Shown: positions 1 through 9,997, numbered from the stretch's first letter. The stretch is 64,000 bases of DNA from Bradyrhizobium nitroreducens (GCF_002776695.1 NZ_LFJC01000003.1:3610076-3674075), one strand, 5' to 3'. Numbers and translations: made by a program. The notes: generated from the letters alone by a model not told the origin.

Positions 1-212
1 TTGACCTGCTCCAGGAGCTGCAAACCGTCGAGCTTGGAGCCCTGCAGCCAGATGTCGAGGAACACCAGATGCGGCCGCCGGTTGGCGATTTCAGCCAGCG
101 CGGAGTCGCTGTCGCGCGCGGTGCGCGTGACAAAACCCTCGTCCTCGAGAATGCCTGCGACGAGATCCCGAATATCGGCCTCGTCATCGACAATCAGAAT
201 TTCACTAGCCAT
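1..212 (-). CDS. ntrX: Nitrogen response regulator NtrX, N-terminal part (cut by window edge)
   Basis: Only the first 70 residues are inside the window. They form the start of a CheY-like receiver domain: an acidic pocket in EILIVDDEADIRDL, then LVFLDIWLQG with the likely phospho-acceptor at Asp53. The ATG lies 17 bp after the ntrY stop, so the two genes are almost certainly co-transcribed. NtrX is the AAA+ response regulator partnered with NtrY and works in nitrogen and redox-linked control in alphaproteobacteria. The AAA+ and DNA-binding parts are outside the window, so the identity rests on the receiver sequence and the position after ntrY. Confidence 0.9.
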   Translation of the reverse strand, partial: MASEILIVDDEADIRDLVAGILEDEGFVTRTARDSDSALAEIANRRPHLVFLDIWLQGSKLDGLQLLEQV

Positions 213-229
213 GGGTTGCGCCTGTCTTG

Positions 230-2620
230 TCAGATGCCTGTCGAGGCTTCGATCTTCGTTGAATCATTGGTCTTTTCAGCGGCCTCTTTGGTTTCGGCCG
301 CAGGCTCTTTTGTTTCCGGCGCCGCGTCCTTCGCAGGCTCCGTCACAGCTTCCTTCGTGGTGTCCTTGGCGATCGGCGCCAGCTCGGCTCCCTCGGCTTT
401 CGCGGGTTGCCCGGAGATCGCAAAGCGCATCCGCATCCAGGCACCGCGCTGGCCCTCGCGGAAGTCGGAGGCGTCCTTCAGCTCGATCCGCCCGCCATGG
501 TCTTCCAGCACGCGGCCGACGATCGCAAGGCCGAGGCCGGTGCCCTTGGCCCGCGTCGTCACATAGGGTTCGAGCAGCCGCGAACGCGCGACCTTGGGCA
601 GGCCGATGCCGTTGTCGATCACGTCGATCAGCACGTCCTCGCCCTCGCGCGACACGACGACGTCGATGCGGCCTTTGCCGAGCTCCTCCGGCGGCACCTG
701 CTCGATCGCCTCGGTGGCGTTCTTGACGATGTTGGTGACGGCCTGGGAGATCAGCCGCCGGTCGAACTGGGCCCGCAGCGGGTCCTGCTTGAACTCGGCC
801 TCGATGTCGATCTCGGGATGGGCGACCTTCATCAGGAACACGGCCTGCCGCACCGTGTCGGCGACGTCCTCGCCTTCCATCACGGGCTTCGGCATCCGGG
901 CAAAGCGCGAGAACTCGTCGACCATGCGGCGGATATCGTCGACCTGGCGCACGATGGTGTCGGTGCACTGCTCGAAGATCTGCTTGTCCTTGGCCTCGGT
1001 GATGTCCTTGCCGAACTTGCGGCGGATGCGCTCGGCCGACAGCTGGATCGGCGTCAGGGGGTTCTTGATCTCGTGGGCGATGCGGCGCGCAACGTCGCCC
1101 CAGGCCGAGGTGCGCTGCGCCGAAACCAGCTCGGTGATGTCGTCGAGCGTGATGATGTAGCTGTCGTGCGGCTGGTTCTTCTCGGCGCTGACGCGGACCG
1201 AGAGGTTGCGCTCGGTGCCGTCGCGGGTGATCGTGATCTGGCCCTGCACCAGACGCTGGGTCCCTTCCCGCGCCGCCTTCATCATCTCGTCGAGCTCGGG
1301 CAGCACGTCGGAGAGCGGATGGCCGAGCGTCTCGGATTCGGCGTGCCCGATCAGCTTCTCGGCGGAGCGGTTCAAGATGCCGACGCTGCCGGAGGCATCG
1401 ACGCCGATGATGCCGGCGCTCGCCGAGGACAGCACCGCCTCGATGAAGCGGCGGCGGCTGTCGATGAGGTCGCTGGCGTTGACGAGCTCGTCGCGCTGGC
1501 TGCGCAATTCCTGCGTCATCTTGTTGAAGGTCTCGCCGAGCTGGGCGAGATCGCCTTCCGACTGGTGCACGGGCACCTGGACGTGGAGGTCGCCGGTCGA
1601 AACCGTGTGGGCCGCGTTCATCAGGCGCCGGATCGGCGACACCAGCGAATTGGCGAAGTTGAGGCCGATCAGCACCGAGGCCATCAGGATGGTCAGCGCG
1701 ATCACGGCGAACATCAGCGCGAAGGCGACCTGAATGCCGAGCCGGCGCGACTCGATCTGGGCGTACTCGGCGACGCTGACCTCGGTCTGCTTGAGCTGGG
1801 CAACGACATTCGGATCAAGGGGGCGCGCGACGTAGAGGAAGGTGTCGCTGAAGGCGCGCAGGCGGATCACCGCGGCGACGAAGCTCGCGTCCGGCAGCAC
1901 CGCGATCTCGGGCTCGCTCTCGTTGACGTTGCTGAGGAAGTCGGGCGCCGGCGGCGAATAAGCGAGCCGCATGCCGGTATCGGCGGACTCCAGGATGTTG
2001 GTGTTCTTGTCGATGATCATCGCGCCCGGCAGATTGCGCGAGCCGGCGCTGGCGGTTAGCATCTCGCGGAACGAACGGCGATCCTGGTCGTAGAGCGGTC
2101 GGGCGTGCGCGATGTCGTTGGCCATGCCGAGAATGTCGCCGCGGATCAGCTGCGCATGATCCTGCATATAGGCGCGCGCGATCGTCAGCGAATTCTGGAT
2201 CACCTCCTTGGTCGGTCCGGAGAACAACCGGTCGAGGCCGCGCTCGATGGTGACGTTGGCAACGACCGCAACCAGCACCGCCGGCAGCACCGCCACGATC
2301 GAGAACAGGCTGACGATCTGGACATGGAGGCGCGCCGCCGCCCTGCCCCGTCGCCGCGCCAGGATCAGTTGCCAGAGCTCGCGGATGATGATGCCGACCA
2401 GCAGCAGGATGGTGGCCGCGTTGAGAAGGTAGAACGAGCGGACCACCTTGGGCGTCGGCTCGATCGTGGTGAGGCCGGTCAGGACCAGGAAGGTCAGGAG
2501 CGCCGACCCCAGCGCCAGCGCCACGGCAAAGGGTGCCAGCCAGCGCCGTACCGACCAACGCCGGGGCTCTTCTGCTGGGGCCGTGTCAAAATGTGCGGCC
2601 GAGGTCTCTGCGCTGGTCAT
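230..2620 (-). CDS. ntrY: Sensor histidine kinase NtrY
   Basis: A membrane-bound sensor kinase of 796 residues. Three hydrophobic segments lie near residues 25-48, 62-82 and 103-123. They are followed by an extracytoplasmic sensor region, a fourth membrane helix near 296-320, HAMP, PAS, a HisKA domain with the H-box IAHEIKNPLTPIQL (His near 515), and an HATPase domain with NIVKNATEA, DNGIGLP and GTGLGLAI. The last 60 or so residues are a low-complexity Ala/Glu/Lys/Thr tail. I chose the ATG at 2620 (MTSAETSAAH) because the 41 residues read upstream in the same frame look like non-coding sequence. It should phosphorylate NtrX, encoded 17 bp downstream. The 544 bp to ntrC suggest a separate promoter. 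Confidence 0.95.
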   Translation of the reverse strand: MTSAETSAAHFDTAPAEEPRRWSVRRWLAPFAVALALGSALLTFLVLTGLTTIEPTPKVVRSFYLLNAATILLLVGIIIRELWQLILARRRGRAAARLHVQIVSLFSIVAVLPAVLVAVVANVTIERGLDRLFSGPTKEVIQNSLTIARAYMQDHAQLIRGDILGMANDIAHARPLYDQDRRSFREMLTASAGSRNLPGAMIIDKNTNILESADTGMRLAYSPPAPDFLSNVNESEPEIAVLPDASFVAAVIRLRAFSDTFLYVARPLDPNVVAQLKQTEVSVAEYAQIESRRLGIQVAFALMFAVIALTILMASVLIGLNFANSLVSPIRRLMNAAHTVSTGDLHVQVPVHQSEGDLAQLGETFNKMTQELRSQRDELVNASDLIDSRRRFIEAVLSSASAGIIGVDASGSVGILNRSAEKLIGHAESETLGHPLSDVLPELDEMMKAAREGTQRLVQGQITITRDGTERNLSVRVSAEKNQPHDSYIITLDDITELVSAQRTSAWGDVARRIAHEIKNPLTPIQLSAERIRRKFGKDITEAKDKQIFEQCTDTIVRQVDDIRRMVDEFSRFARMPKPVMEGEDVADTVRQAVFLMKVAHPEIDIEAEFKQDPLRAQFDRRLISQAVTNIVKNATEAIEQVPPEELGKGRIDVVVSREGEDVLIDVIDNGIGLPKVARSRLLEPYVTTRAKGTGLGLAIVGRVLEDHGGRIELKDASDFREGQRGAWMRMRFAISGQPAKAEGAELAPIAKDTTKEAVTEPAKDAAPETKEPAAETKEAAEKTNDSTKIEASTGI

Positions 2621-2797
2621 TCCGGCAATGGTGGTGCTGAAAGCGGGTCCGCGACGGGGCGGATACTGATGTATTCGTACCACATTGTTGCCGAATTGCG
2701 ACAATTCCGCGGCGCCCCCGGCGCGGCGGAGCGGCGCATCCACAGGGCAATGGCGGATCAGCGGGAACAGAATCCGGCTGTTCCGGCTTGACCCGGC

Positions 2798-2944
2798 ATG
2801 GACAGACTCTTTCTCGCGATAATGGCTTCGGCCGTGCTGGTGCTGATCGTGGCCTCCGACCTGCTGGTCAATGGCCCGGTTCGGCAGGAGTCGCCGGCGA
2901 ATGTCGCCAGCCTCATGCCGGCATCAGGCCACCTGGTCCGATAG
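2798..2944 (+). CDS. Possible 48-residue single-pass membrane peptide
   Basis: This short ORF lies in the 544-bp gap between ntrY and ntrC, on the strand opposite to both. The product begins MDRLFLAIMASAVLVLIVAS, which is one clear hydrophobic helix, followed by a short polar tail ending HLVR. Codon choice is GC-rich at third positions, like the neighbouring genes, and the ORF fits between the flanking genes without overlap. No strong ribosome-binding site is visible. I do not recognise the family; a chance ORF is quite possible. Confidence 0.3.
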   Translation: MDRLFLAIMASAVLVLIVASDLLVNGPVRQESPANVASLMPASGHLVR

Positions 2945-3060
2945 AAGCGACGCCGCGCGCTGCGGCCGTATGCCCAATTTGGATGGGCCGGCGGAACATT
3001 TCGGGCCCACACCGACTTCTGCTCACCGCGTCAGCCACAACGGCCAGCGCGATCCGGACA

Positions 3061-3094
3061 GGCTCAGCTCTGCCTTGGTAGGGGGAGCTGAGCC
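3061..3094. other. Hairpin downstream of ntrC (possible terminator)
   Basis: A perfect 10-bp inverted repeat, GGCTCAGCTC at 3061-3070 and GAGCTGAGCC at 3085-3094, with a 14-nt loop. A second stem, CAAACGC/GCGTTTG at 3104-3123, sits beside it. Both lie just beyond the ntrC stop. Neither is followed by a T-run on the ntrC strand, so factor-independent termination is unproven. Confidence 0.35.
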
Positions 3095-3164
3095 ACCTCC
3101 GCGCAAACGCACTTCAGCGTTTGTCGCGCGCGCAAATGCGCCTGGCGTTTGTCGCGAGAGCTAG

Positions 3165-4607
<1,443 letters not shown>

Positions 4608-4616
4608 TGTTAATCC

Positions 4617-5792
4617 TCATTTTGCCCCCTGTGATGCAGACGACGGCTTCCCGGCAGAGTCGGCGCGACTGCTTTGATCGGCATGTTTCGCCGATGTGGA
4701 ATACATCGGCATCAGCACGCGGAAGGTGGTTTTGCGCGGCTGAGATTCGCATTCGATGATGCCCCCGTGATCGCCGACGATCTTGGCGACCAGCGCCAGA
4801 CCGAGCCCCGAGCCGGTCTGCTTGGTGGTCACGAAGGGGTCGAACAAATTGGGCAGAAGATCGTCCGGCACCCCTGGTCCGTTGTCTTTCACGCAGAACT
4901 CGAGCGGCAGAGATACCCGGGATTTTTGACCGGGGACTGACAGGCGCACGCCGGGGCGGAACGCGGTGGTGAGCTGGATCTCGGCGTCGGGGACGTCGAT
5001 CAGGGCCTCCGCGGCGTTCTTCACGAGATTGAGGAATACCTGGATCAGCTGGTCCTGGTTCGCCAGCACCGGCGGCAGCGACGGGTCGTAATCCTCGATG
5101 AAGCGGATGTTGCGGGCAAAGCCGGACTGCGCCAGCCGCTTCACGTGGTCGAGCACGGAATGGATGTTGACGGGGCCGCGCACCACGGGGCGCTCGTCGC
5201 CGAACACCTCCATGCGATCGACCAGCGTCACGATACGGTCGGCCTCGTCGCAGATCAGCCGCGTCAGCATGCGGTCCTCGGACGAGGCCTGCTGCTCGAG
5301 AAGCTGCGCCGCGCCGCGGATGCCGGAGAGCGGATTCTTGATCTCGTGCGCCAGCATCGCGGCCAGCGCGATCACCGAGCGCGCCGCGCTGCGGTGGGTG
5401 AGCTGCCGGTCCATCTTGTCGGCAATGGAGCGCTCCTGCAGCATCACCACGATATGGCCGGGCCGCTCGGTCAGCGGCGCGACGTGAAGATCGACTTGGC
5501 GATCGCCGCCCATGCGCGGCGTGCCGAGATCGACCTTGTATTCGTTGACCGGCGCGTTCGACGAGCGCACCTGGTCGATCAGCGCCAGCAACGGGCTGCC
5601 GAACGGCACCAGCTCCTTCAGCGACTGCCGCTTCAGGAACTGCGTCGAGATATCGAAGAAGGCCTCGGTCGCGATGTTGGCGCCGACGATCTTGCCGTCC
5701 GGCCCGATCAGCAGCACCGGATTGGGCAAGGCGTCCAGAATCGCGTCGCTGTCGGACGGAAGCGGGCGACGATGTTCAGCAGCTGAGCTCAT
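4617..5792 (-). CDS. ntrB: Nitrogen sensor kinase/phosphatase NtrB
   Basis: 391 residues, cytoplasmic, with no membrane segment. An N-terminal PAS domain (about 15-120) is followed by HisKA with the H-box LAHEIKNPLSGIRGA (His near 150) and an HATPase domain with NLVKNAAEAL, DNGPGVP and GSGLGLAL. The C-terminal 25 residues are Ser/Ala/Lys-rich and probably disordered. NtrB is controlled by PII proteins and sets the phosphorylation of NtrC. I chose the ATG at 5792 (MSSAAEHRRP) because it overlaps the dusB stop in an ATGA junction, which indicates translational coupling. Confidence 0.97.
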   Translation of the reverse strand: MSSAAEHRRPLPSDSDAILDALPNPVLLIGPDGKIVGANIATEAFFDISTQFLKRQSLKELVPFGSPLLALIDQVRSSNAPVNEYKVDLGTPRMGGDRQVDLHVAPLTERPGHIVVMLQERSIADKMDRQLTHRSAARSVIALAAMLAHEIKNPLSGIRGAAQLLEQQASSEDRMLTRLICDEADRIVTLVDRMEVFGDERPVVRGPVNIHSVLDHVKRLAQSGFARNIRFIEDYDPSLPPVLANQDQLIQVFLNLVKNAAEALIDVPDAEIQLTTAFRPGVRLSVPGQKSRVSLPLEFCVKDNGPGVPDDLLPNLFDPFVTTKQTGSGLGLALVAKIVGDHGGIIECESQPRKTTFRVLMPMYSTSAKHADQSSRADSAGKPSSASQGAK

Positions 5793-6865
5793 GCAGCAGC
5801 GCTCCATGCGAAGTCGTCGAAGGCGTCTTGCAGTGATTGGTGGACGCGGCCCGGATCCTCCGAGGTGAGGATGGCCTGGCGCCAGGATCTCAGCTTCTCG
5901 GCCGGCGCCCGGCTCGCCTGCGCTGCGACATCGAGGGCCCAGCCCAGATGCTTGCGGGCATGCCTGAGGCCGATGCGGAGACCATAGAGCGCGCAGACGC
6001 CCTCATAGAGCGTGCGGACATAATGCAGCTGCGTTTCCAGCGAGGGCACCGCCTCCTCAGCCCCGCCCTTGAGGCGGCGGCCGATCTGGCCGGGCAGCCA
6101 GGGCTGGCCCTGCGCGCCGCGGCCGATCATCACGGCATCGGCGCCGGAGGCCTCGAGCGCCGCGAGCGCCTTCTCGTAGGAGGTGATGTCGCCATTGACG
6201 ACGAGCGGAATCGAGATCGCCTCGCGCACGGCGCGGATCGCATCCCAATCGGCCTCGCCCTTGTAGAACTGGCTGCGGGTGCGGCCATGGACCGTGACGA
6301 GCTTGACGCCGGCCGCTTCGGCGCGGTGCGCCAGCTCCGGGGCATTGCGCGTGCGATCGTCCCAGCCGAGCCGCATCTTCAGCGTCACCGGCACCTTCAC
6401 CGTCGCGATGGTCGCGTCGATCAGGCTGACGGCATGGTCGAGGTCGCGCATCAAGGCCGAGCCGGACTGACCGCCGGTGACGTGCCGGGCCGGACAGCCC
6501 ATGTTGATGTCGATGATATCGGCGCCCTCGGCCTCGGCGATCCGGGCGCCCTCGGCCATCCAATGGGCCTCGCAGCCGGCGAGCTGGACCACGTGCGGGC
6601 CAACTCCTGTGGCTTCGCAGCGCAACCGGGACATCCGGTGGCCGTTGGCGAGCTCATCGCTGGCGGTCATTTCGGACACGACGAGACCGGCCCCAAGCTC
6701 GGCCGCCAGCCGGCGAACGGGCGAGTCCGTCACCCCCGACATCGGCGCCAGGAAGACCGGGGTGGCGACGCCAATATCGCCAATTTTCAACGGCTTAGAG
6801 CCGAATGTTGCCGAACCGGTCACGGGGGTCTCGTTGCCTGGACAGGGCTTCATCGCGCCTGCCAT
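5789..6865 (-). CDS. dusB: tRNA-dihydrouridine synthase DusB (NifR3)
   Basis: 358 residues forming an FMN-binding TIM barrel. Diagnostic sequence includes VFLAPMSGVTDSPVRR near the N-terminus, DINMGCPARHVTGGQSGSAL with the active-site Cys, MRLGWDD, TVHGRTRSQFYKG and the GRGAQGQPW phosphate-binding segment. It reduces uridine to dihydrouridine in tRNA. As in other rhizobia and in Rhodobacter (where it was called nifR3) it is the first gene of an operon with ntrB and ntrC. Start: ATG at 6865, or ATG at 6853 if transcription begins very close to 6863. About 25 residues precede the usual DusB start, so the true N-terminus may be shorter. Confidence 0.95.
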   Translation of the reverse strand: MAGAMKPCPGNETPVTGSATFGSKPLKIGDIGVATPVFLAPMSGVTDSPVRRLAAELGAGLVVSEMTASDELANGHRMSRLRCEATGVGPHVVQLAGCEAHWMAEGARIAEAEGADIIDINMGCPARHVTGGQSGSALMRDLDHAVSLIDATIATVKVPVTLKMRLGWDDRTRNAPELAHRAEAAGVKLVTVHGRTRSQFYKGEADWDAIRAVREAISIPLVVNGDITSYEKALAALEASGADAVMIGRGAQGQPWLPGQIGRRLKGGAEEAVPSLETQLHYVRTLYEGVCALYGLRIGLRHARKHLGWALDVAAQASRAPAEKLRSWRQAILTSEDPGRVHQSLQDAFDDFAWSAAA

Positions 6866-6869
6866 GACC

Positions 6870-6898
6870 TATCTTGCGCACAATTCTTGTGCAGTCAA
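6870..6898 (-). promoter_or_regulatory. Probable dusB-ntrBC promoter overlapped by an NtrC-type site
   Basis: On the minus strand there is TTGACT (6898-6893), a 17-nt spacer and AAGATA (6875-6870), a fair sigma-70 promoter just upstream of dusB. The spacer holds the dyad TGCAC-N7-GTGCG (6893-6877), one base off the NtrC consensus TGCAC-N7-GTGCA. A second candidate promoter lies upstream (TTGAAA 6939-6934, 16-nt spacer, TAAACT 6917-6912). An NtrC site between -35 and -10 would fit autogenous repression, which is known for this operon in some rhizobia. This is inference from sequence alone. Confidence 0.5.
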
Positions 6899-7070
6899 GC
6901 GTCATGCCTACAGTTTAGACAAGTCCGTAAATCTTTCAAGTGCAGTGCAGCAAAATGCTGTTTCGAACAATCCGGGGAAACCCCCTTTTTTTGCGGGCCT
7001 GCCGTGCTAGAGGCATGCGGCAATCACCCCACTCCCCGACTCTCCATCACCAATTGAGTAATCGAGTCCT

Positions 7071-8252
7071 ATGGCGAAATCACAGCGCACCGCGGTCGTC
7101 CTCGTCGCAGCCGGGCGTGGACTGCGTGCAGGCGCCGGCGGGCCGAAGCAATATCGCGAGATCGGCGGCGTGCCCGTGATCTACCGCGCCATGGAAGCCT
7201 TCAGCCGCCACGCCGACGTGCTTGCGGTGCAGCCCGTGGTGAATCCCGACGATAGCGCCATGTTCACGGCTGCAGTCGCCGGGCTCGAGCACGAGCCGCC
7301 GGCCAACGGCGGCGCGACGCGGCAGGCTTCGGTGCTTGCCGGCCTCGAGGCGCTCGCCAAGCACAAGCCCGATATCGTGCTGATCCACGACGCTGCCCGG
7401 CCCTTCGTCTCGGCCGGCGTCATCTCGCGCGCGATCGAGGCCGCAACCCGCACCGGTGCCGCGATCCCCGTCGTTCCCGTCACCGACACGATCAAGGTCA
7501 CCGGCGAAAGCGGCAACGTCGAGGGCACGCCGGATCGCGCCTCCTTGCGAATCGCGCAGACGCCGCAATCCTTTCGTTTCGACGTCATCCTCGAGGCGCA
7601 TCGTCGCGCGGCCAGGGACGGACGCTCGGATTTCACCGACGATGCCGCCATTGCCGAATGGGCGGGATTGACGGTTGCAACCTTTGAGGGCGATGTTGCC
7701 AACATGAAGCTCACCACTCCCGAAGATTTCGTGCGCGAGGAAGCGCGCCTGGCGGCCCAGCTCGGCGACATCAGGACCGGCACGGGCTACGACGTGCACG
7801 CCTTCGGCGAAGGCGACCACGTCATGCTCTGCGGTGTGCGCGTGCCGCACACCAGGGGTTTTCTCGCCCATTCCGACGGCGATGTCGGCCTGCATGCGCT
7901 GGTCGATGCCATTCTCGGCGCGCTCGCCGACGGCGACATCGGCTCGCACTTCCCGCCGAGCGATGCGAAGTGGAAGGGCGCCTCGTCCGATCAGTTCCTG
8001 AAATACGCCATCGAGCGCGTCACGGCGCGCGGCGGCCGCGTTGCCAATCTCGATGTCACCATGATCTGCGAGCGGCCGAAGATCGGACCTCTGCGCGACA
8101 CCATGCGCGCGAGCATCGCCGAGATCTCCGGCGTCGACATCTCGCGCGTCGCGGTGAAGGCGACCACCAGCGAGCGGCTCGGCTTCACCGGCCGTGAGGA
8201 AGGCATCGCGGCCACCGCGAGTGCCACCATTCGTCTTCCCTGGAGCGTGTAA
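7071..8252 (+). CDS. ispDF: Bifunctional IspD/IspF isoprenoid enzyme
   Basis: 393 residues fusing two steps of the MEP pathway. Residues about 1-230 are IspD (2-C-methyl-D-erythritol 4-phosphate cytidylyltransferase), with the nucleotide-binding VLVAAGRGLRAGAGGPKQY, IHDAARPFV and TPQSFR. Residues about 235-393 are IspF (MEcPP synthase), with the metal ligands in GTGYDVHAF, the HSDGDVGLHALVDAILGAL block and the ATTSERLGFTGR end. The fused form is typical of alphaproteobacteria. It is transcribed divergently from dusB, across a 205-bp gap. Confidence 0.97.
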   Translation: MAKSQRTAVVLVAAGRGLRAGAGGPKQYREIGGVPVIYRAMEAFSRHADVLAVQPVVNPDDSAMFTAAVAGLEHEPPANGGATRQASVLAGLEALAKHKPDIVLIHDAARPFVSAGVISRAIEAATRTGAAIPVVPVTDTIKVTGESGNVEGTPDRASLRIAQTPQSFRFDVILEAHRRAARDGRSDFTDDAAIAEWAGLTVATFEGDVANMKLTTPEDFVREEARLAAQLGDIRTGTGYDVHAFGEGDHVMLCGVRVPHTRGFLAHSDGDVGLHALVDAILGALADGDIGSHFPPSDAKWKGASSDQFLKYAIERVTARGGRVANLDVTMICERPKIGPLRDTMRASIAEISGVDISRVAVKATTSERLGFTGREEGIAATASATIRLPWSV

Positions 8253-8255
8253 GCC

Positions 8256-8858
8256 ATGGGCGGCAGCGACGCACGCGCCCTCTCCCGCTCGCTGCTCGAT
8301 CTGTGCCGGATGCGCAAGCTGACGATCGCGACGGCGGAGTCCTGCACCGGCGGTCTCGTCGCGGCTGCGCTGACCGACATCCCGGGCTCGTCTGACGTCA
8401 TCGATCGCGGCTTCGTCACCTATTCCAACGATGCCAAGCGCGCGATGCTCGGGGTCGAGGCGGGCACGCTCGCCAATTTCGGCGCGGTCAGCAAGGAGAC
8501 CGCAACCGCCATGGCAATCGGCGCGCTGGAGCGGGCCGATGTCGATCTCGCCGTCGCCATTACCGGCATTGCAGGTCCCGGCGGCGCGACGCCCGGCAAG
8601 CCGGTCGGCCTCGTGCATTTTGCTGCCGCCGCGCGCGACGGCCGGATCGTCCACCGCGAGCACCGCTTCGGCGCGATCGGCCGCAGCGCCGTGCGTCAGC
8701 GCTCGGTGGTCGAGGCGCTGCGCATGCTGATGGACCTGGCGCGCGGCCCGCAAGTCGCGGCCAAGCCGAAACGGGCCGCCGCGGTCACCCGCCTGCGCCC
8801 CCGCGTGACGCGCTCGCCGCGCCGGCATGCGGCCAAACGCCGGACGCCGCGGGGCTGA
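8256..8858 (+). CDS. CinA C-terminal family nicotinamide-nucleotide amidohydrolase
   Basis: 200 residues beginning 3 bp after the ispDF stop, so the two genes are co-transcribed. It shows the PncC/CinA-C signatures: TIATAESCTGGLVAAALTD, GFVTYSNDAKRAMLGV and AITGIAGPGGATPGKPVG. It lacks the N-terminal MoaB-like domain of full-length CinA. Such stand-alone proteins deamidate nicotinamide mononucleotide, recycling it to NaMN in NAD metabolism. The C-terminal 40 residues are Arg/Ala-rich, extend past the usual domain and are probably disordered. Confidence 0.92.
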   Translation: MGGSDARALSRSLLDLCRMRKLTIATAESCTGGLVAAALTDIPGSSDVIDRGFVTYSNDAKRAMLGVEAGTLANFGAVSKETATAMAIGALERADVDLAVAITGIAGPGGATPGKPVGLVHFAAAARDGRIVHREHRFGAIGRSAVRQRSVVEALRMLMDLARGPQVAAKPKRAAAVTRLRPRVTRSPRRHAAKRRTPRG

Positions 8859-8864
8859 AGTGGC

Positions 8865-9215
8865 TCACGCCGCCGCAAGCAGCGCACTCGCGTGGTCGAG
8901 TACACACTGCTTGACAGCACCGGCCTCCGAGGGTCTCGCCTTCGCGCTGACCGTCAATTCCAGGATCGGTGCCGCGGGATTGCCGACATCGAGGACCTTC
9001 GTGACGGAGACGGTAGGTTGCACCTGAGCATCGATGCGGGAGTCGTTGCGCAAGCTCCTTCAGGATGCGATCCGCGCGCGTATTGGCCGCGCCCCACACC
9101 CGGCCGTTCGGCAGGAGGATCTGCGTGTTGTCGGCCGTGACCAGCTCGGTCATGGACAACGACAACGGCTGCACCTTGCCCGCCTTGCCGGCGACCTCGA
9201 CGTCGTCGCCGCTAA
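8865..9215 (-). pseudogene. MscS-type mechanosensitive channel remnant (truncated and frameshifted)
   Basis: Two minus-strand frames together look like the 3' part of an MscS-family gene. The upstream frame reads GDDVEVAGKAGKVQPLSLS and then QILLPNGRVWGAA, matching the MscS beta domain (GD-VEV-G--G-V and the PNG motif). The continuation is in another frame: LRNDSRIDAQVQPTVSV, then VSAKARPSEAG, ending at 8865. A frameshift must lie between about 9055 and 9085. There is no pore-helix region; sequence upstream of about 9215 is a repeat, so the 5' half is gone. No functional channel should be made. Confidence 0.7.
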
Positions 9216-9234
9216 TCAACCTACGAGATCTTGC

Positions 9235-9790
9235 GCTGCCCGACGGGCAAAACACACAAGCGGCCGGTCAACCACCCGCAACGAAAATATTCGCCTTTAC
9301 AGAATTTCTGTTTTGTCGCATTCTCCGCGCACCTCATCCCTTGTCAGAGGGGCGTATCGCGATCGTCACGAACGTGGGGTGAGCTGCGGTGGACGCATGT
9401 CACATCGGCGCGAAAGGTTCGCAGGGCGGGCAACCGTGAGCGAAAACCGTCGCGCATACGACCGGTGTGATTGGCGTACGGCAAAACCGTGTCGTCCTGA
9501 CGCCCGGGGTCTGTGCGTCAAGTCTTGTGGTGATGTGGCGGTCCAACCGGACACGCGCATCAGTCATCTGCAAGGCGACGGGGGCAATAGTGCATCGCTC
9601 CCCGGGGAGAGCTCGGCATAAGCCGTCAAACCACTGCGCAGGGAAGGCCGGGTTGTCCTGGCTACACCTGTATGCCGCTGTGCAGCTTCTTGTCACGCAG
9701 GATTCGCACAGTGGACCGCGGGTGCCAGCAGGCACCCGGTCTTCCCTGCGCCCCCTGACAAGGGAGGCGATGTGACCAGGCAAAACTCGG
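9235..9790. repeat. Bradyrhizobium-type interspersed repeat (about 550 bp)
   Basis: No gene is supported in this stretch. It contains sequence that I recall recurring many times in Bradyrhizobium genomes: a start CCCGACGGGCAAAACACACA, the block GAGGGGCGTATCGCGATCGT, the block GGGGGCAATAGTGCATCGCT, and an end CCGGTCTTCCCTGCGCCCCC. The ORF on the minus strand (9400-9783), with segments such as AFPAQWFDGLCRALPGER, is a frequent spurious annotation of this repeat. Whether it is a degraded mobile element or a structural repeat is unknown to me. It abuts the broken MscS gene. Confidence 0.65.
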
Positions 9791-9912
9791 GCAGGAACTG
9801 CCGCGAGGCTGCTGCGTTATGTCGGGTTTTCACAAAGCACGTAAATTTGTCGAATTCGATCGAAATCGCGAACGCAGACGGCGCGACCAAACGTCATCAC
9901 GCGCTTCGGAGC

Positions 9913-9942
9913 TTGCGCGGAAAAATATTGCCGCAATAATGC
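9913..9942 (+). promoter_or_regulatory. Candidate promoter of the cytochrome/oxidase cluster
   Basis: TTGCGC at 9913-9918 is followed by 17-18 nt and ATAATG/TAATGC at 9936-9942, in an AT-richer stretch about 60 bp before the first cytochrome gene. The spacer contains a small dyad ATTGC-C-GCAAT. This is weak evidence; it is the best -35/-10 pair visible here. Confidence 0.3.
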
Positions 9943-9997
9943 TGCTCTACGTTGTGATCCGGAATCAACCGGGCCAGCCTTATGGAGGGCGACGAAA

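Noticed and set aside
6974..6992. GGGG-AAA-CCCC followed by seven T
   Set aside because: The stem has only four pairs and no plus-strand gene lies upstream; it is in the divergent promoter region, so a terminator makes little sense.
9400..9783. Minus-strand ORF with AFPAQWFDGLCRALPGER
   Set aside because: It lies in an interspersed repeat and is a recurrent spurious annotation in Bradyrhizobium rather than a gene.
9954..9968. FixK/FNR-like box (GTGAT-N5-ATCAA) before the cytochrome cluster
   Set aside because: The FixK consensus is TTGAT-N4-ATCAA. Here one half-site is altered and the spacing is one base too long, so binding is doubtful, although it would fit the gene content.
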